Shown one piece after another: positions 1-7,323 of a DNA stretch of 64,000 bases. Position 1 is the first letter of the stretch. Every line of letters starts with the position of its first letter. This DNA is from Bacillus tequilensis KCTC 13622. GTDB taxonomy: Bacteria; Bacillota; Bacilli; Bacillales; Bacillaceae. The stretch lies in the NCBI RefSeq assembly GCF_000507145.1, contig NZ_AYTO01000029.1:1-64000 (forward strand), read 5' to 3'. The notes beneath the pieces were generated by a model that saw only the letters and a program-made list of their open reading frames with translations, was not told where the DNA came from and made no database searches. Position numbers and translations under genes: made by a program.

Positions 1-134
1 CCTGTCAAGGTAGCGACAAGGTATTTTAGCTGGTTTAGTTTATCTAGGAGATACCTGAGAAAATGCGAGAAAGTCAGTGGTATCAAGGATTTGTCGAAAT
101 TAAAAATTAGTAGGTAGTACCTTATATAAAGATC

Positions 135-221
135 GTCACCAAACAGGTCACCAATATCGTCACCAATTTGGTCGCCACTGTTTTACCTCGTCGCCAAAGC
201 AAGTATGTAGTTTGGTCGCCA
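135..221 (+). repeat. GTCRCCA repeat array (iteron or operator like)
   Basis: Six direct copies of GTCACCA/GTCGCCA start at 135, 147, 159, 171, 190 and 215. The first four are exactly 12 bp apart. Further copies in the opposite orientation (TGGCGAC at 322 and 331, CGGTGAC at 292) lie inside the start of the next gene. Regular spacing near one helical turn is typical of iterons or of cooperative regulator sites. The function is inferred. Confidence 0.7.
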
Positions 222-287
222 CAAAACACCCCTTACAATGCTGATACAGCAGGGCTTTCGCTAATCCCCTTGAAAGGGGGTGATGAA

Positions 288-818
288 ATGGCGGTGACAA
301 GAACTACATCTAAAAAAGGAGTGGCGACGATGGCGACAATGGATAGTAATATAAAAGGTGACATTTCGATGGCATGTGTGATAGCAGCTTTAACTAAGAA
401 AGGGATAAGCGTTGCCGTACCGACAACAGACAACAAGAGATACGACTTAGTAATGGATTACAACGGGAAACTTTACCGTATGCAGGTCAAGACGATACTC
501 TACAAACCCGAAGAAAATGGTCTAATGGTGTTTAAAACAGTGAGTTCAAATTCAACTAAATCTAAAGGTTATTATGAAAGAAGATACCGACATGAGGAAA
601 TTGAGGGGTTTTTAGCTTACTGTTTGGAACTAGATAAGGTTTACTTGGCTTGGGTAGGTGAAGTCCCCTCCACTAAGTTTTTCATGAGGACATCAGAGAC
701 ACTAAACGGTCAGAAACAAAAGGTACGTTACTCTTACGAGTACGAGTTAGATAAAAAATTAGCAGAATTAGAAGGTGAATTTACTGCTGCTACTCTTATA
801 GAGAGTGTCAAAAAATGA
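288..818 (+). CDS. PD-(D/E)XK endonuclease-like protein
   Basis: A 176-residue protein that resembles the PDDEXK fold of group I intron-type endonucleases and resolvases. An early KGDIS helix is followed by a core of the form RYDLVMDYNGK...MQVKT, giving the D...(Q)xK catalytic pattern. The chosen ATG has a strong AAGGGGGTGATG ribosome site; an in-frame ATG at 168 lies within the upstream repeat array and is less likely. The first codons themselves contain inverted copies of the repeat, so this protein or a regulator may bind here. It ends directly in a terminator. Likely role: DNA cleavage or resolution; the substrate is unknown. Confidence 0.6.
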   Translation: MAVTRTTSKKGVATMATMDSNIKGDISMACVIAALTKKGISVAVPTTDNKRYDLVMDYNGKLYRMQVKTILYKPEENGLMVFKTVSSNSTKSKGYYERRYRHEEIEGFLAYCLELDKVYLAWVGEVPSTKFFMRTSETLNGQKQKVRYSYEYELDKKLAELEGEFTAATLIESVKK

Positions 819-831
819 CACTCTCTTTTTT
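801..831. terminator. Intrinsic terminator between convergent genes
   Basis: A perfect GAGAGTGTCA / TGACACTCTC stem followed by a T run. The opposite strand also carries an A/T-rich flank, so it may serve both converging genes. Confidence 0.85.
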
Positions 832-842
832 ATGTCTAGCAT

Positions 843-1610
843 TTATTTTGATTTTTCAAAACGAATTTTTTCTTCTTTAATACCATCTATAATTACTTGC
901 ACTTCTTGGAGAGTATCTTTAATAGTTTGGCGGCACCCTTCATCAAGTTTCTCCCACCCCTTCTCCCTAATATGGTGATGGTAATTAAGTTCATTCTCTA
1001 ACTGCCAGGATTTCTCTAACTGTTCTATCGGTGTCCCAGGTTCCCCACCAAGGTGTATACCTAAAGCAATAACAAGCTCAGCAAATTTCTTTTTCTCCGT
1101 GATAGCGTCATACCGTAGAGAACTGGACCATTTTTCATAGAATTCTTGTATTTCGATAAGCCTCACTTGGAGATCTATATTCTGTACTCTGTCTAGATAA
1201 ACCCATTTATCCTTATCAAGCAGATCTACTTCAATTTTAACTTCCTCAGGATGTACATCCGTTCCTGCACAGCTCTTAATATTATTAGCCCTAGCATTGT
1301 AGGCTTTTTCGACATTTCGTGTGATCTTCTCCATCTCCATCTTTATCCTAACTAAACCAGGTAATTGCCCTACCCTTGTATCGTAACTATGTTTACTTAT
1401 CTCAGCATTCATCGTCATCCTCGCCACAATAAAAGCGACGACAGCACTTAGTATCCCACCGGAGTAGTTACCCCAAAATGAAAGCCAATCCCCTCCTTGG
1501 TATGTAAGCGGGGTAGTAAATTGAAATAGCGTGCTGTTTAAGATAAAAGGGACTAGCAGCACAGCGGCCAAAACAGCCAACCAAAAACCTTTTGTTTTAT
1601 TCAGTTTCAT
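843..1610 (-). CDS. Two-TM membrane protein with helical cytoplasmic tail
   Basis: 255 residues, family not recognised. A hydrophobic segment lies at about residues 10-27 and a second at about 50-66, followed by a long charged helical region rich in Lys and Glu. This shape (short membrane anchor plus cytoplasmic helical domain) is common in superinfection-exclusion and abortive-infection proteins, but no defining motif is visible, so function is open. It faces the plus-strand nuclease gene and stands alone on the minus strand, as accessory phage genes often do. Confidence 0.7.
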   Translation of the reverse strand: MKLNKTKGFWLAVLAAVLLVPFILNSTLFQFTTPLTYQGGDWLSFWGNYSGGILSAVVAFIVARMTMNAEISKHSYDTRVGQLPGLVRIKMEMEKITRNVEKAYNARANNIKSCAGTDVHPEEVKIEVDLLDKDKWVYLDRVQNIDLQVRLIEIQEFYEKWSSSLRYDAITEKKKFAELVIALGIHLGGEPGTPIEQLEKSWQLENELNYHHHIREKGWEKLDEGCRQTIKDTLQEVQVIIDGIKEEKIRFEKSK

Positions 1611-1708
1611 GTTCCTTCGTACCTTTCCTTGTTTTTTTTATTATATATCCTTGAGAAGGTCAGCAGGGAAATTATATCTAAATATTTAATTTTTTAACTC
1701 TAAATCAC

Positions 1709-1737
1709 TTGACCTAGGTAAAGAGGTTTGGTATAAT
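1709..1737 (+). promoter_or_regulatory. Sigma-A promoter of the 47-aa peptide
   Basis: TTGACC at 1709-1714, 17-bp spacer, TATAAT at 1732-1737, followed closely by an AAAGGAGGTG ribosome site and a GTG start. This is one of the best host-type promoters in the window. Confidence 0.85.
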
Positions 1738-1762
1738 AATAGTATAGAAAGGAGGTGCTAGA

Positions 1763-1906
1763 GTGGACGATCTAAGGAACATAGTTCTAATAATCGCTTC
1801 AATCGTCTCCATCATAAAACATATCTACGACATATGGCAGAAGGAGAATGAAAAGCGAGAAAAGAACAAGAAAAAGCGCTCCCGCCGGCAAAGCAAGAAG
1901 CGCTGA
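1763..1906 (+). CDS. Small hydrophobic basic peptide, possible type I toxin
   Basis: 47 residues from a GTG start with an excellent AGGAGG site. One hydrophobic segment (about residues 5-22, rich in Ile and Val) is followed by a strongly basic tail of Lys/Arg. A single membrane span with a charged tail, a strong constitutive promoter and a stable hairpin just downstream is the layout of Bacillus type I toxin mRNAs such as the BsrG/TxpA kind, though sequence similarity to a named toxin was not recognised. A minus-strand TATAAT near 1948 could start an antisense RNA over its 3' end, but its -35 box is poor. A harmless small membrane protein is the alternative. Confidence 0.55.
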   Translation: MDDLRNIVLIIASIVSIIKHIYDIWQKENEKREKNKKKRSRRQSKKR

Positions 1907-1913
1907 TACAAAG

Positions 1914-1940
1914 TGAGCCAAGGGGAGAAATCCCCTTGCT
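1914..1940 (+). promoter_or_regulatory. Hairpin occluding a ribosome site
   Basis: An inverted repeat (CCAAGGGGA / TCCCCTTG, loop GAAA) lies between the toxin-like gene and the next gene. The 5' arm holds the AAGGGGAG ribosome site and the 3' arm holds the TTG start of the downstream gene, so folding would block initiation. It lacks a T run, so it is a poor terminator. Confidence 0.5.
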
Positions 1941-2169
1941 CAAATATTATACCACGTCCACGGTATGTATGAAAAATTATTTTAAACATTACAGTACATC
2001 AGATATATTCACTTTGATTATAATAATAGCAGGTATTGTGGCAATTAATATTGGAGAAGTCAGCACTATTGGAAAGATCGCATGTGTACTCCTATACCTC
2101 GCTGTAATTACCACTATACTGAAAGGTTTTATCCTTGTATGGAGGGAGAGGAAAAATGACCGAGGATGA
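1936..2169 (+). CDS. Small two-TM membrane protein
   Basis: 77 residues from a TTG, or 66 from the in-frame ATG at 1969. Two hydrophobic segments (about residues 25-41 and 48-66) and a short basic tail. No family recognised. The TTG lies inside the hairpin that also holds its ribosome site. The gene overlaps the following HTH gene by 14 bp, which suggests translational coupling and supports it being real. Confidence 0.5.
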   Translation: MLKYYTTSTVCMKNYFKHYSTSDIFTLIIIIAGIVAINIGEVSTIGKIACVLLYLAVITTILKGFILVWRERKNDRG

Positions 2170-2386
2170 AAAAATAAAGTTTATTCAGGATGAGGTTTTA
2201 ACCGCAGTCGAAGTCCGGGAGTTACTTGATATTTCAAAACAACGCCTGAGTCAGATTGTAGACTCAGGCAAACTCAAACCAGTTAAAAAAGTAGGCTTGA
2301 TAAGCCTATACCTCCGAAGTCATGTTGAAGCTCAAAAGAAAGAAGCGGAGGCCAATCGAAAAAAATACCGACCTTACGACCAATAA
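2156..2386 (+). CDS. Small helix-turn-helix DNA-binding protein (excisionase/MerR-like)
   Basis: 76 residues. The sequence from about residue 17 (TAVEVRELLDISKQRLSQIV) reads as an HTH of the excisionase type: an initial helix, a turn, a recognition helix with Ser-Gln-Arg, then a wing ending in the YLRSHVEA helix. The ATG has a GGAGGGAGAGG site. In phages such proteins act as excisionases or small regulators; a recombinase exists at 35070 but is far away. A terminator-like hairpin follows. Confidence 0.6.
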   Translation: MTEDEKIKFIQDEVLTAVEVRELLDISKQRLSQIVDSGKLKPVKKVGLISLYLRSHVEAQKKEAEANRKKYRPYDQ

Positions 2387-2416
2387 AGCCCTACTCCTTC
2401 CGAGAAGGGTTTTTTA
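2385..2416 (+). terminator. Probable terminator after the HTH gene
   Basis: AAAGCCCT / AGAAGGGT(T) imperfect stem with a T6 run. The stem has a mismatch, so confidence is moderate. Confidence 0.55.
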
Positions 2417-2602
2417 TATTATCCAAACCTTTTTATCTTTATCCCATGACAGCTTACCTTTTATAATTAAATTTTTGGTTGCCTCCCTTATCCCCTCTTC
2501 TGTTTTTCCTGTCTTTCTTTTTAAGTCCTCTAATGATGGTGTTTTCCCGTATAGGTGCATGTTAACTATTATCTGATAAAGTTTTCTTTCAAAGTCATTC
2601 AT
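2414..2602 (-). CDS. Small winged-HTH-like protein
   Basis: 62 residues from ATG (66 from an upstream GTG). The pattern of three short helices ending in GIREATKNLIIKGKLSW-x-K-V resembles the winged helix of small regulators. It has its own sigma-A promoter and reads away from the methyltransferase gene, whose phage-type promoter overlaps the same intergenic space. That divergent layout fits a regulator of the methyltransferase promoter, which is inference. Confidence 0.55.
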   Translation of the reverse strand: MNDFERKLYQIIVNMHLYGKTPSLEDLKRKTGKTEEGIREATKNLIIKGKLSWDKDKKVWII

Positions 2603-2637
2603 GAGTCCATCCACCCCTAACTTTCAATTCCGCTACC

Positions 2638-2666
2638 AATTTAACCAGCAAACAGTTCAAAGTCAA
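2638..2666 (-). promoter_or_regulatory. Sigma-A promoter of the winged-HTH gene
   Basis: Reading leftward: TTGACT (2666-2661), 17-bp spacer, TAAATT (2643-2638). It drives the 62-residue HTH gene. Confidence 0.6.
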
Positions 2667-2687
2667 TACCCACCCGTCAAACATTTT

Positions 2688-2719
2688 CGCAACTACCTAT
2701 CCCCCTGTAGCGATCAATA
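2688..2719 (+). promoter_or_regulatory. Phage-type promoter, copy 1
   Basis: CGCAACT, 16 bp, CGATCAATA. It is followed by the ribosome site and ATG of the methyltransferase gene. It belongs to a twelve-copy class with identical spacing. Confidence 0.8.
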
Positions 2720-2739
2720 TTCGTGAGAGGGGAGATCAG

Positions 2740-3558
2740 ATGATTGCCATTACGAAAAAATACTTAGAGCAGATGAATGCAAGCGCTAATGACAAGGTTC
2801 AAATGATTCAGTACATCGCCGGGGATACCGTCCTGGATGTCGGTATTGGTGGGGGTGTTTTAGGTAAGTTAATCCGCTCCCGCAAGCCATGTATAAACGT
2901 GATTGGCGTAGACAAGAAGATAAGTAGCCATACCGAGGATAGGCTAAGCTTCTACCACGATGTTTTCGAACTTGACGCACGTGATCTTCAAAAGGAAATT
3001 GAAGTCGGTGAAGTGGATACGGTTATTTTCTCATCCGTACTCCATGAGGTTTTTTCATACAACGGCTACTCCATTGAAGCGGTATACGAAGCGTTAAAAA
3101 GTGCATACAACATTATCCCTAAGGGCGGGCGTATTATCATCAGAGATGGTGTGAAAATGGAAGACAACAGCAAAGTCCTAATTAAATTTAAAAACCCGAA
3201 CGACTTGCAAAAAGCGGCACAATTCGCAACGGACTTTAAAGCAAGACAGATCGAATTGACCATAGGGGACTACGATTCAGTTACTATGCCGATGAACGAC
3301 GCTATGGAATTCCTTTACACATACACTTGGGGAGACAAGGATTATAAACGTGAAGTTAAAGAGCAATACGGTCTCTTTACACCTAAAGAGTATATAGCAG
3401 CTGTTAAGGATTTACTCGATCTAGAGCTGGTAACATACAACCACTATTTACAAGAAGGGCATAATCGTCACTTATCTAGAAAGGTGGAGCTATTTGATGA
3501 GAAGGGGCGCCGAACTCGTTTTCCTGACTCCAACATCTTATTAGTTTTTCAAAAGTAG
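2740..3558 (+). CDS. Class I SAM-dependent methyltransferase
   Basis: 272 residues with a Rossmann-type methyltransferase core. Motif I is VLDVGIGGGVLG (about residues 31-42), followed by VIGVDKK with the acidic residue at the end of strand 2, and a motif IV region VDTVIFSSVLHEV (about 91-103). The C-terminal half contains extra helices of unknown meaning. The substrate cannot be told from sequence; there is no NPPY or DPPY motif, so an N6-adenine DNA methylase is unlikely. It is the first gene behind phage-type promoter copy 1 and probably starts the small-gene operon running to 5435. Confidence 0.75.
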   Translation: MIAITKKYLEQMNASANDKVQMIQYIAGDTVLDVGIGGGVLGKLIRSRKPCINVIGVDKKISSHTEDRLSFYHDVFELDARDLQKEIEVGEVDTVIFSSVLHEVFSYNGYSIEAVYEALKSAYNIIPKGGRIIIRDGVKMEDNSKVLIKFKNPNDLQKAAQFATDFKARQIELTIGDYDSVTMPMNDAMEFLYTYTWGDKDYKREVKEQYGLFTPKEYIAAVKDLLDLELVTYNHYLQEGHNRHLSRKVELFDEKGRRTRFPDSNILLVFQK

Positions 3559-3618
3559 GCGATTAATACAAAGAATAGCGAGTTACTGAATTAGAATAAC
3601 TAAGGTGGTTAACCAACA

Positions 3619-4023
3619 ATGGATAAATATTTTGAGTGGTGGGGAGTTACCCTAACTGGAAACCATAAAGCAGTGAGTGTTTTAAGTGATCTATTAGATA
3701 TAAATAAAGCATTGTTCGAGAACCTCTACAAAGTGCAAGAAAACACAATTGAAGAGCTTGTAGACAAACTATATGAGCAGGTCCCTGATTATGAGAAGTT
3801 GTTCTTGAATTTTGTCAATGAACAACTCCCTAATTTGAGGAGGCACTTACAATGCGAGCTACCTTCTAGTCCACAGCTAATATCCAGCATAGAATATGAA
3901 ATTTATATATCTAGTGCTGAAATTGATTGCGAATATCCTTTTGACACTAGGGGTTGTATTATTACTTTCTTTCAACGAGTGCCAGAAATTATTGATTCGT
4001 ACGAGGAGGGGCTCAGTTGTTAA
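3619..4023 (+). CDS. Hypothetical protein, 134 aa
   Basis: No family recognised. Acidic, mostly helical in appearance, with a cysteine-containing C-terminus. The ATG lies 9 bases after an AAGGTGG site. Its stop overlaps the TTG start of the next gene, so the pair is probably translationally coupled. Confidence 0.6.
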   Translation: MDKYFEWWGVTLTGNHKAVSVLSDLLDINKALFENLYKVQENTIEELVDKLYEQVPDYEKLFLNFVNEQLPNLRRHLQCELPSSPQLISSIEYEIYISSAEIDCEYPFDTRGCIITFFQRVPEIIDSYEEGLSC

Positions 4024-4373
4024 TAAAGCTATTTTCTTGGATTTCAGGTATAAGTGCTACTGGGTTACTTCTAGCTTTGTACACAACTGGATTCTTTTCT
4101 TCTTATGCCTGGCAACATAAAAAGCGGTATATTCAAATTTGGTTTAAGTTTCACACCCTTGTAACCAAGAGGTCTAAAGGCAAACACCTATGGTATTTCT
4201 TCACCCGGAAGTGCCCCCGCTGTAAACATAGAGGACATCTAAAATTGATTCACCAGAATTGTGCATATGTGGACGAACTCTCCAACTATTATTGGATGTG
4301 TGATTGCTGCCATGAAGAAATCCATGATATGTATCAGGATTGGTGGGACGAATACAACGCTGGGAGGTTTTAA
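4017..4373 (+). CDS. Membrane-anchored zinc-ribbon protein
   Basis: 118 residues from a TTG start behind a strong GAGGAGGGG site. A hydrophobic N-terminal segment (about residues 9-28) is followed by a basic stretch and a four-cysteine zinc ribbon, CPRCKHRGH...CDCCHEE (about residues 66-100). The DNA or protein partner is unknown. It overlaps its upstream neighbour by 7 bp. Confidence 0.6.
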   Translation: MLIKLFSWISGISATGLLLALYTTGFFSSYAWQHKKRYIQIWFKFHTLVTKRSKGKHLWYFFTRKCPRCKHRGHLKLIHQNCAYVDELSNYYWMCDCCHEEIHDMYQDWWDEYNAGRF

Positions 4374-4374
4374 G

Positions 4375-4674
4375 GTGGTTGGGAATCGGATAGGTGTATT
4401 TATTGATTTTCTCCGTGCAGGCAATGAAGTTGTGGTCGATGGCCACACCTATGTTTGGTTAGATAACCACGTGAGTATGGAAACAGAGACCCACCAATAC
4501 ATTATTGATGGGCTAGCTATCAAGACATACCCTTGGAATAACCAAAAAGATACTGTCCATTATATTGGAGCCTCAAGGAAAACATTGGATGATTTAATTG
4601 ATTTAGTCAATAAAATTGATTATCACGAATTTGTCCGCATGTACACGGAACTTTTAAGATCTGGTCACAGATAA
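4375..4674 (+). CDS. Hypothetical protein, 99 aa
   Basis: It starts at a GTG one base after the previous stop, with a GGGAGG site. The open frame extends upstream to 4261, but that part overlaps the zinc-ribbon gene and has no ribosome site. No family recognised: a short beta-rich N-terminal half (FIDFLRAGNEVVVDGHTYVW) and a helical C-terminal half. Confidence 0.6.
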   Translation: MVGNRIGVFIDFLRAGNEVVVDGHTYVWLDNHVSMETETHQYIIDGLAIKTYPWNNQKDTVHYIGASRKTLDDLIDLVNKIDYHEFVRMYTELLRSGHR

Positions 4675-4710
4675 CTTAAAGAATACGACGTAAATAAGGG
4701 AGGGCTTCAA

Positions 4711-5232
4711 ATGCCTAAAACATGGATTGTAGCTGATACACATTTTAATCACAGTAACATCATTCTTTATGAGAACCGCCCTTTCAAAGACAATGATGAG
4801 ATGAACAAGGAACTCATCAAACGCTGGAATGAAACGGTAGCCCCTGAGGACACCGTCTACCATTTAGGGGATGTATCCTTTGGAGGAAGAGCTATTCGTG
4901 ACAGTATCCTACCCCATTTAAACGGATATAAAATACTTCGTCTCGGAAACCATGACTACCGGACCTCTAAGCCCCAATGGCTTAAATACTTCGATGAAGT
5001 TTACGAGGATGATATCCTGCTTGACGATTTATGCCTATCACACTATCCCCTTGATGAGGAAGTACACGCCAAACTATCATTCACCGGGCTAATTAAAGGC
5101 AATGTTCACGGCCACGTCCACTCTCAAATCGACGGACTTGACCAAACCAAATATAAATGTGTATCAGTTGAATTGACCGACTACCGTCCAATTGACTTTG
5201 AAATTATTAAAGCACATTTTGGGGTGATCTAA
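4711..5232 (+). CDS. Calcineurin-like metallophosphoesterase
   Basis: 173 residues with all metallophosphoesterase signature blocks: D-x-H (ADTHFNH, about residue 10), GDV (about 54), GNHD (about 80), SHYP (about 108) and GHVH (about 132). This single-domain size matches phage and bacterial phosphoesterases of the YfcE/Icc type. The substrate could be a nucleotide 2',3'-cyclic phosphate or an RNA end, which is inferred. ATG with AGGGAGGG site; the next gene starts at its stop codon. Confidence 0.85.
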   Translation: MPKTWIVADTHFNHSNIILYENRPFKDNDEMNKELIKRWNETVAPEDTVYHLGDVSFGGRAIRDSILPHLNGYKILRLGNHDYRTSKPQWLKYFDEVYEDDILLDDLCLSHYPLDEEVHAKLSFTGLIKGNVHGHVHSQIDGLDQTKYKCVSVELTDYRPIDFEIIKAHFGVI

Positions 5233-5435
5233 TGAACAGGTATGGAGATACATTAACCAAGATAAGCACCCTAGAGGTAGGTACTAAATTTTATGTGGTA
5301 AACGGTGCATGGGACGGAGAAGTAGTAGAAAAAGACGGGATTAAGCAGCTCATTGTTGGTAGAGGGCGTACCATCCCTTTAACAGGAAAGAACGCTGAAT
5401 ACGAACTTTATATCGACATTAAAAAGAACGCCTAG
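5232..5435 (+). CDS. Hypothetical protein, 67 aa
   Basis: Small beta-rich protein, no family recognised. It begins at a TAATG overlap with the phosphoesterase gene, so it is translationally coupled, and ends in a bidirectional terminator. Confidence 0.55.
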   Translation: MNRYGDTLTKISTLEVGTKFYVVNGAWDGEVVEKDGIKQLIVGRGRTIPLTGKNAEYELYIDIKKNA

Positions 5436-5452
5436 TTTAAGGCGTTCTTTTT
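5421..5452. terminator. Bidirectional terminator facing the CBASS genes
   Basis: AAAAAGAACGCC / GGCGTTCTTTTT stem with T runs on both strands, overlapping the 3' end of the 67-aa gene and closing the minus-strand CBASS operon. Confidence 0.9.
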
Positions 5453-5454
5453 CA

Positions 5455-6246
5455 TTACTCTTCGGTACCTCTTTCTTCAATCTTTAGGTTATGTTTGATT
5501 TGCTCCCACTCTTCGTCTACCTCAGGCTTAATCTTAGAAAAGATCTTAGTGGACTGCTTAACACCTGAATATGCTTTTGCTGACTCATACTTAACAAAGC
5601 AATCAATTATTCGGGCGGAGATACTCTTTTCATTAGTTCCGTCCTGCCCTCTCTGTAGAAAAATATTATACAAGCAATTGTAGATATCCTCGTGCTTTTT
5701 ACGAAGAACCTCTAACTTAAAATATGCAGAAAGTAATGTGCTGGCAAAAAGCGTCTGAGCAATTATAGAAATAAACTCTATATCAGTATTCCTAATCATT
5801 AGGGAGACCACCCAAACTAATCCTAAGAGAATCATTTTCCATCTTTCTTGCTTAGCCATCTCAGCAGTTACCCTAGAGGAGAACAGAGAACTTTCAAGGA
5901 TATTTGCCCCCAACTTTAGCAGCGACGGTTCTAAGGTGTTGTTATAATACTTATTTGTTCTTTCGTTGTCTAAAGGGACACCGAAAGAGTTTGTAAGTGT
6001 GTGGGTTCTTCTTTTCTCTTCTACCGAGGGGATTAAACTTATCCCCAAATAATTGTCCACTGCAAAATAAAGCAGTGTAGTAATTATGACTAAGCCGGTT
6101 AAAACACTATTGGCCCAATCATAATTATCTAAAAAGTACACAGCTACAGTTAAAACAACGTTAATCCAAAAAAGGACCTTCGATAATAAGTCGATTTTAT
6201 TTATAGGTTTGTAGTGTCTATCCAAGGAATCAATACGGTCACTCAT
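5455..6246 (-). CDS. S-4TM-type CBASS membrane effector
   Basis: 263 residues. Four hydrophobic segments form two hairpins (about residues 24-41 and 49-66, then 135-150 and 156-175), separated by a soluble region with TNSFG and YYNN followed by ANILESSLFSS. This order and these short motifs match the S-4TM (SMODS-associating four-TM) effector family described from computational studies of CD-NTase neighbourhoods. Such effectors are thought to sense a cyclic nucleotide and damage the membrane, killing an infected cell before phage release. It lies 11 bp after the CD-NTase gene on the same strand. No Cap2/Cap3 accessory genes are present, so this would be a type I (two-gene) CBASS. Confidence 0.75.
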   Translation of the reverse strand: MSDRIDSLDRHYKPINKIDLLSKVLFWINVVLTVAVYFLDNYDWANSVLTGLVIITTLLYFAVDNYLGISLIPSVEEKRRTHTLTNSFGVPLDNERTNKYYNNTLEPSLLKLGANILESSLFSSRVTAEMAKQERWKMILLGLVWVVSLMIRNTDIEFISIIAQTLFASTLLSAYFKLEVLRKKHEDIYNCLYNIFLQRGQDGTNEKSISARIIDCFVKYESAKAYSGVKQSTKIFSKIKPEVDEEWEQIKHNLKIEERGTEE

Positions 6247-6257
6247 GAATTACTCTC

Positions 6258-7055
6258 CTATAGCTCAGGGAATAGTTTTTTGATTTCGGTCTCTGCTAAT
6301 CCAGGGTAGGCCGATAATTCATATGCTTTGCAGTTACTTACCGCCTTTTTGGCAGAATCTAACCGATCTTTAAAAGTCTGACTATCGTTATAATTATAAT
6401 TTAGACCTTCAATGCTATCATACACATATTCCTTTAAAGACGATTTAGTGAAAAAACTGTATCGATTCACTAACCACTTCTCTAATAAATAAGACGAGTA
6501 GTAACCCTTCAACTTATTAGTATTCCAGTATTTCATCAACCTAATTAACGGTTTTAATTGATAATTATTGTGGACATTCGCAGTTGATAGGTCTGAATTA
6601 AATCCCCCAGGGTCTGTTGAAGTCCATTCTAAAAAGTCAGTAGCTGGGGCAGGGATTGAAAGGTTTCCCCAATCATCCTTTACTGCGGGAACTAATTCAA
6701 ACTTAATGTGGTTTAGCTCAAGCACCATAGTAGGGCTGCTCTGGTAAATTTCAGACCTAGAGTAGTATTTCTCCATAAATTCCTTGAGGTATTTTAATAA
6801 TGTTTGAGGTTTGTACCCATTCGGATTCTTGAAGACAACCATGTAGTCTACATCAGACCCTGAGTCTGCACTCCTTGGGAGAATTGTACCTCTTGTACTT
6901 GACCCAAATCGGAAATGTTCATGCAAATCATTGCTGTCAAAGTACCAGTTGAGATATTTACTCAAGGTGTTGATCGATTTCTTTATACTTTCGTTTTCGA
7001 TCGATGATAGTACGAGATTACTTGATAGTGTTGTTAAATACGTATTTACTGACAT
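6258..7055 (-). CDS. CD-NTase (cGAS/DncV-like nucleotidyltransferase) of CBASS
   Basis: 265 residues. The nucleotidyltransferase core is clear: GSSTRGT (residues 51-57), SDVDYMVVF with the metal-binding Asp68 and Asp70, and a third acidic residue in KFELVP (Glu120). A helical C-terminal half follows. This is the SMODS/CD-NTase family, which makes cyclic di- or trinucleotides on phage sensing; the product cannot be read from the sequence. The ATG has a strong TTAGGGGG site; an upstream TTG at 7097 would add 14 residues. It is first in an operon with the S-4TM effector. Its presence on a phage-like element suggests defence against competing phages. Confidence 0.85.
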   Translation of the reverse strand: MSVNTYLTTLSSNLVLSSIENESIKKSINTLSKYLNWYFDSNDLHEHFRFGSSTRGTILPRSADSGSDVDYMVVFKNPNGYKPQTLLKYLKEFMEKYYSRSEIYQSSPTMVLELNHIKFELVPAVKDDWGNLSIPAPATDFLEWTSTDPGGFNSDLSTANVHNNYQLKPLIRLMKYWNTNKLKGYYSSYLLEKWLVNRYSFFTKSSLKEYVYDSIEGLNYNYNDSQTFKDRLDSAKKAVSNCKAYELSAYPGLAETEIKKLFPEL

Positions 7056-7112
7056 GCCTTTCCCCCTAATTGTTTTGTTTTTCTCGTTTACCGCCAATAA
7101 CCCAAAAATAAG

Positions 7113-7140
7113 ATCGCCTAATTAAAGACGATCTTACTTA
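7113..7140 (-). promoter_or_regulatory. Terminator-like hairpin in the CBASS leader (possible attenuator)
   Basis: On the minus strand the sequence forms AAGATCGTC / GGCGATCTT (9 bp, loop TTTAATTA) followed by ATTTTTG. It lies between the sigma-A promoter at 7270-7299 and the CD-NTase start, so transcripts must pass it. It could attenuate expression or end a short leader RNA. Confidence 0.5.
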
Positions 7141-7269
7141 GAGCTATAATTGAGAATTTATCGCAAAAACCAGTTTCAGAAATCTTCAAACAACTCCGTT
7201 GATTAACTGCCTCTTACGGTAAATCTAAGATAAACTTGGCAATTTTTACGAGATTTCTAGTCTATCCAT

Positions 7270-7299
7270 ACTATACCATATTTATGGCCTAAGATTCAA
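7270..7299 (-). promoter_or_regulatory. Sigma-A promoter of the CBASS operon
   Basis: Reading leftward: TTGAAT (7299-7294), 18-bp spacer, TATAGT (7275-7270). It gives a long leader of about 200 nt before the CD-NTase start. Confidence 0.5.
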
Positions 7300-7323
7300 T
7301 CTCTTCCTTTTCTTCCCGTAAAC

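Noticed and set aside
168..287. Upstream ATG start for the first nuclease gene
   Set aside because: The added 40 residues come from the repeat array and lack a ribosome site, whereas the internal ATG has a strong one.
1914..1940. Terminator after the toxin-like gene
   Set aside because: The stem is good but is followed by AAATATTAT, not a T run; a translation-blocking role fits better.
3225..3260. Further CGCAAC hits (3229, 8947, 29713, 42617 and others)
   Set aside because: They lack a CGATNANTA at exactly 16 bp and lie inside genes, so they are not counted in the promoter class.
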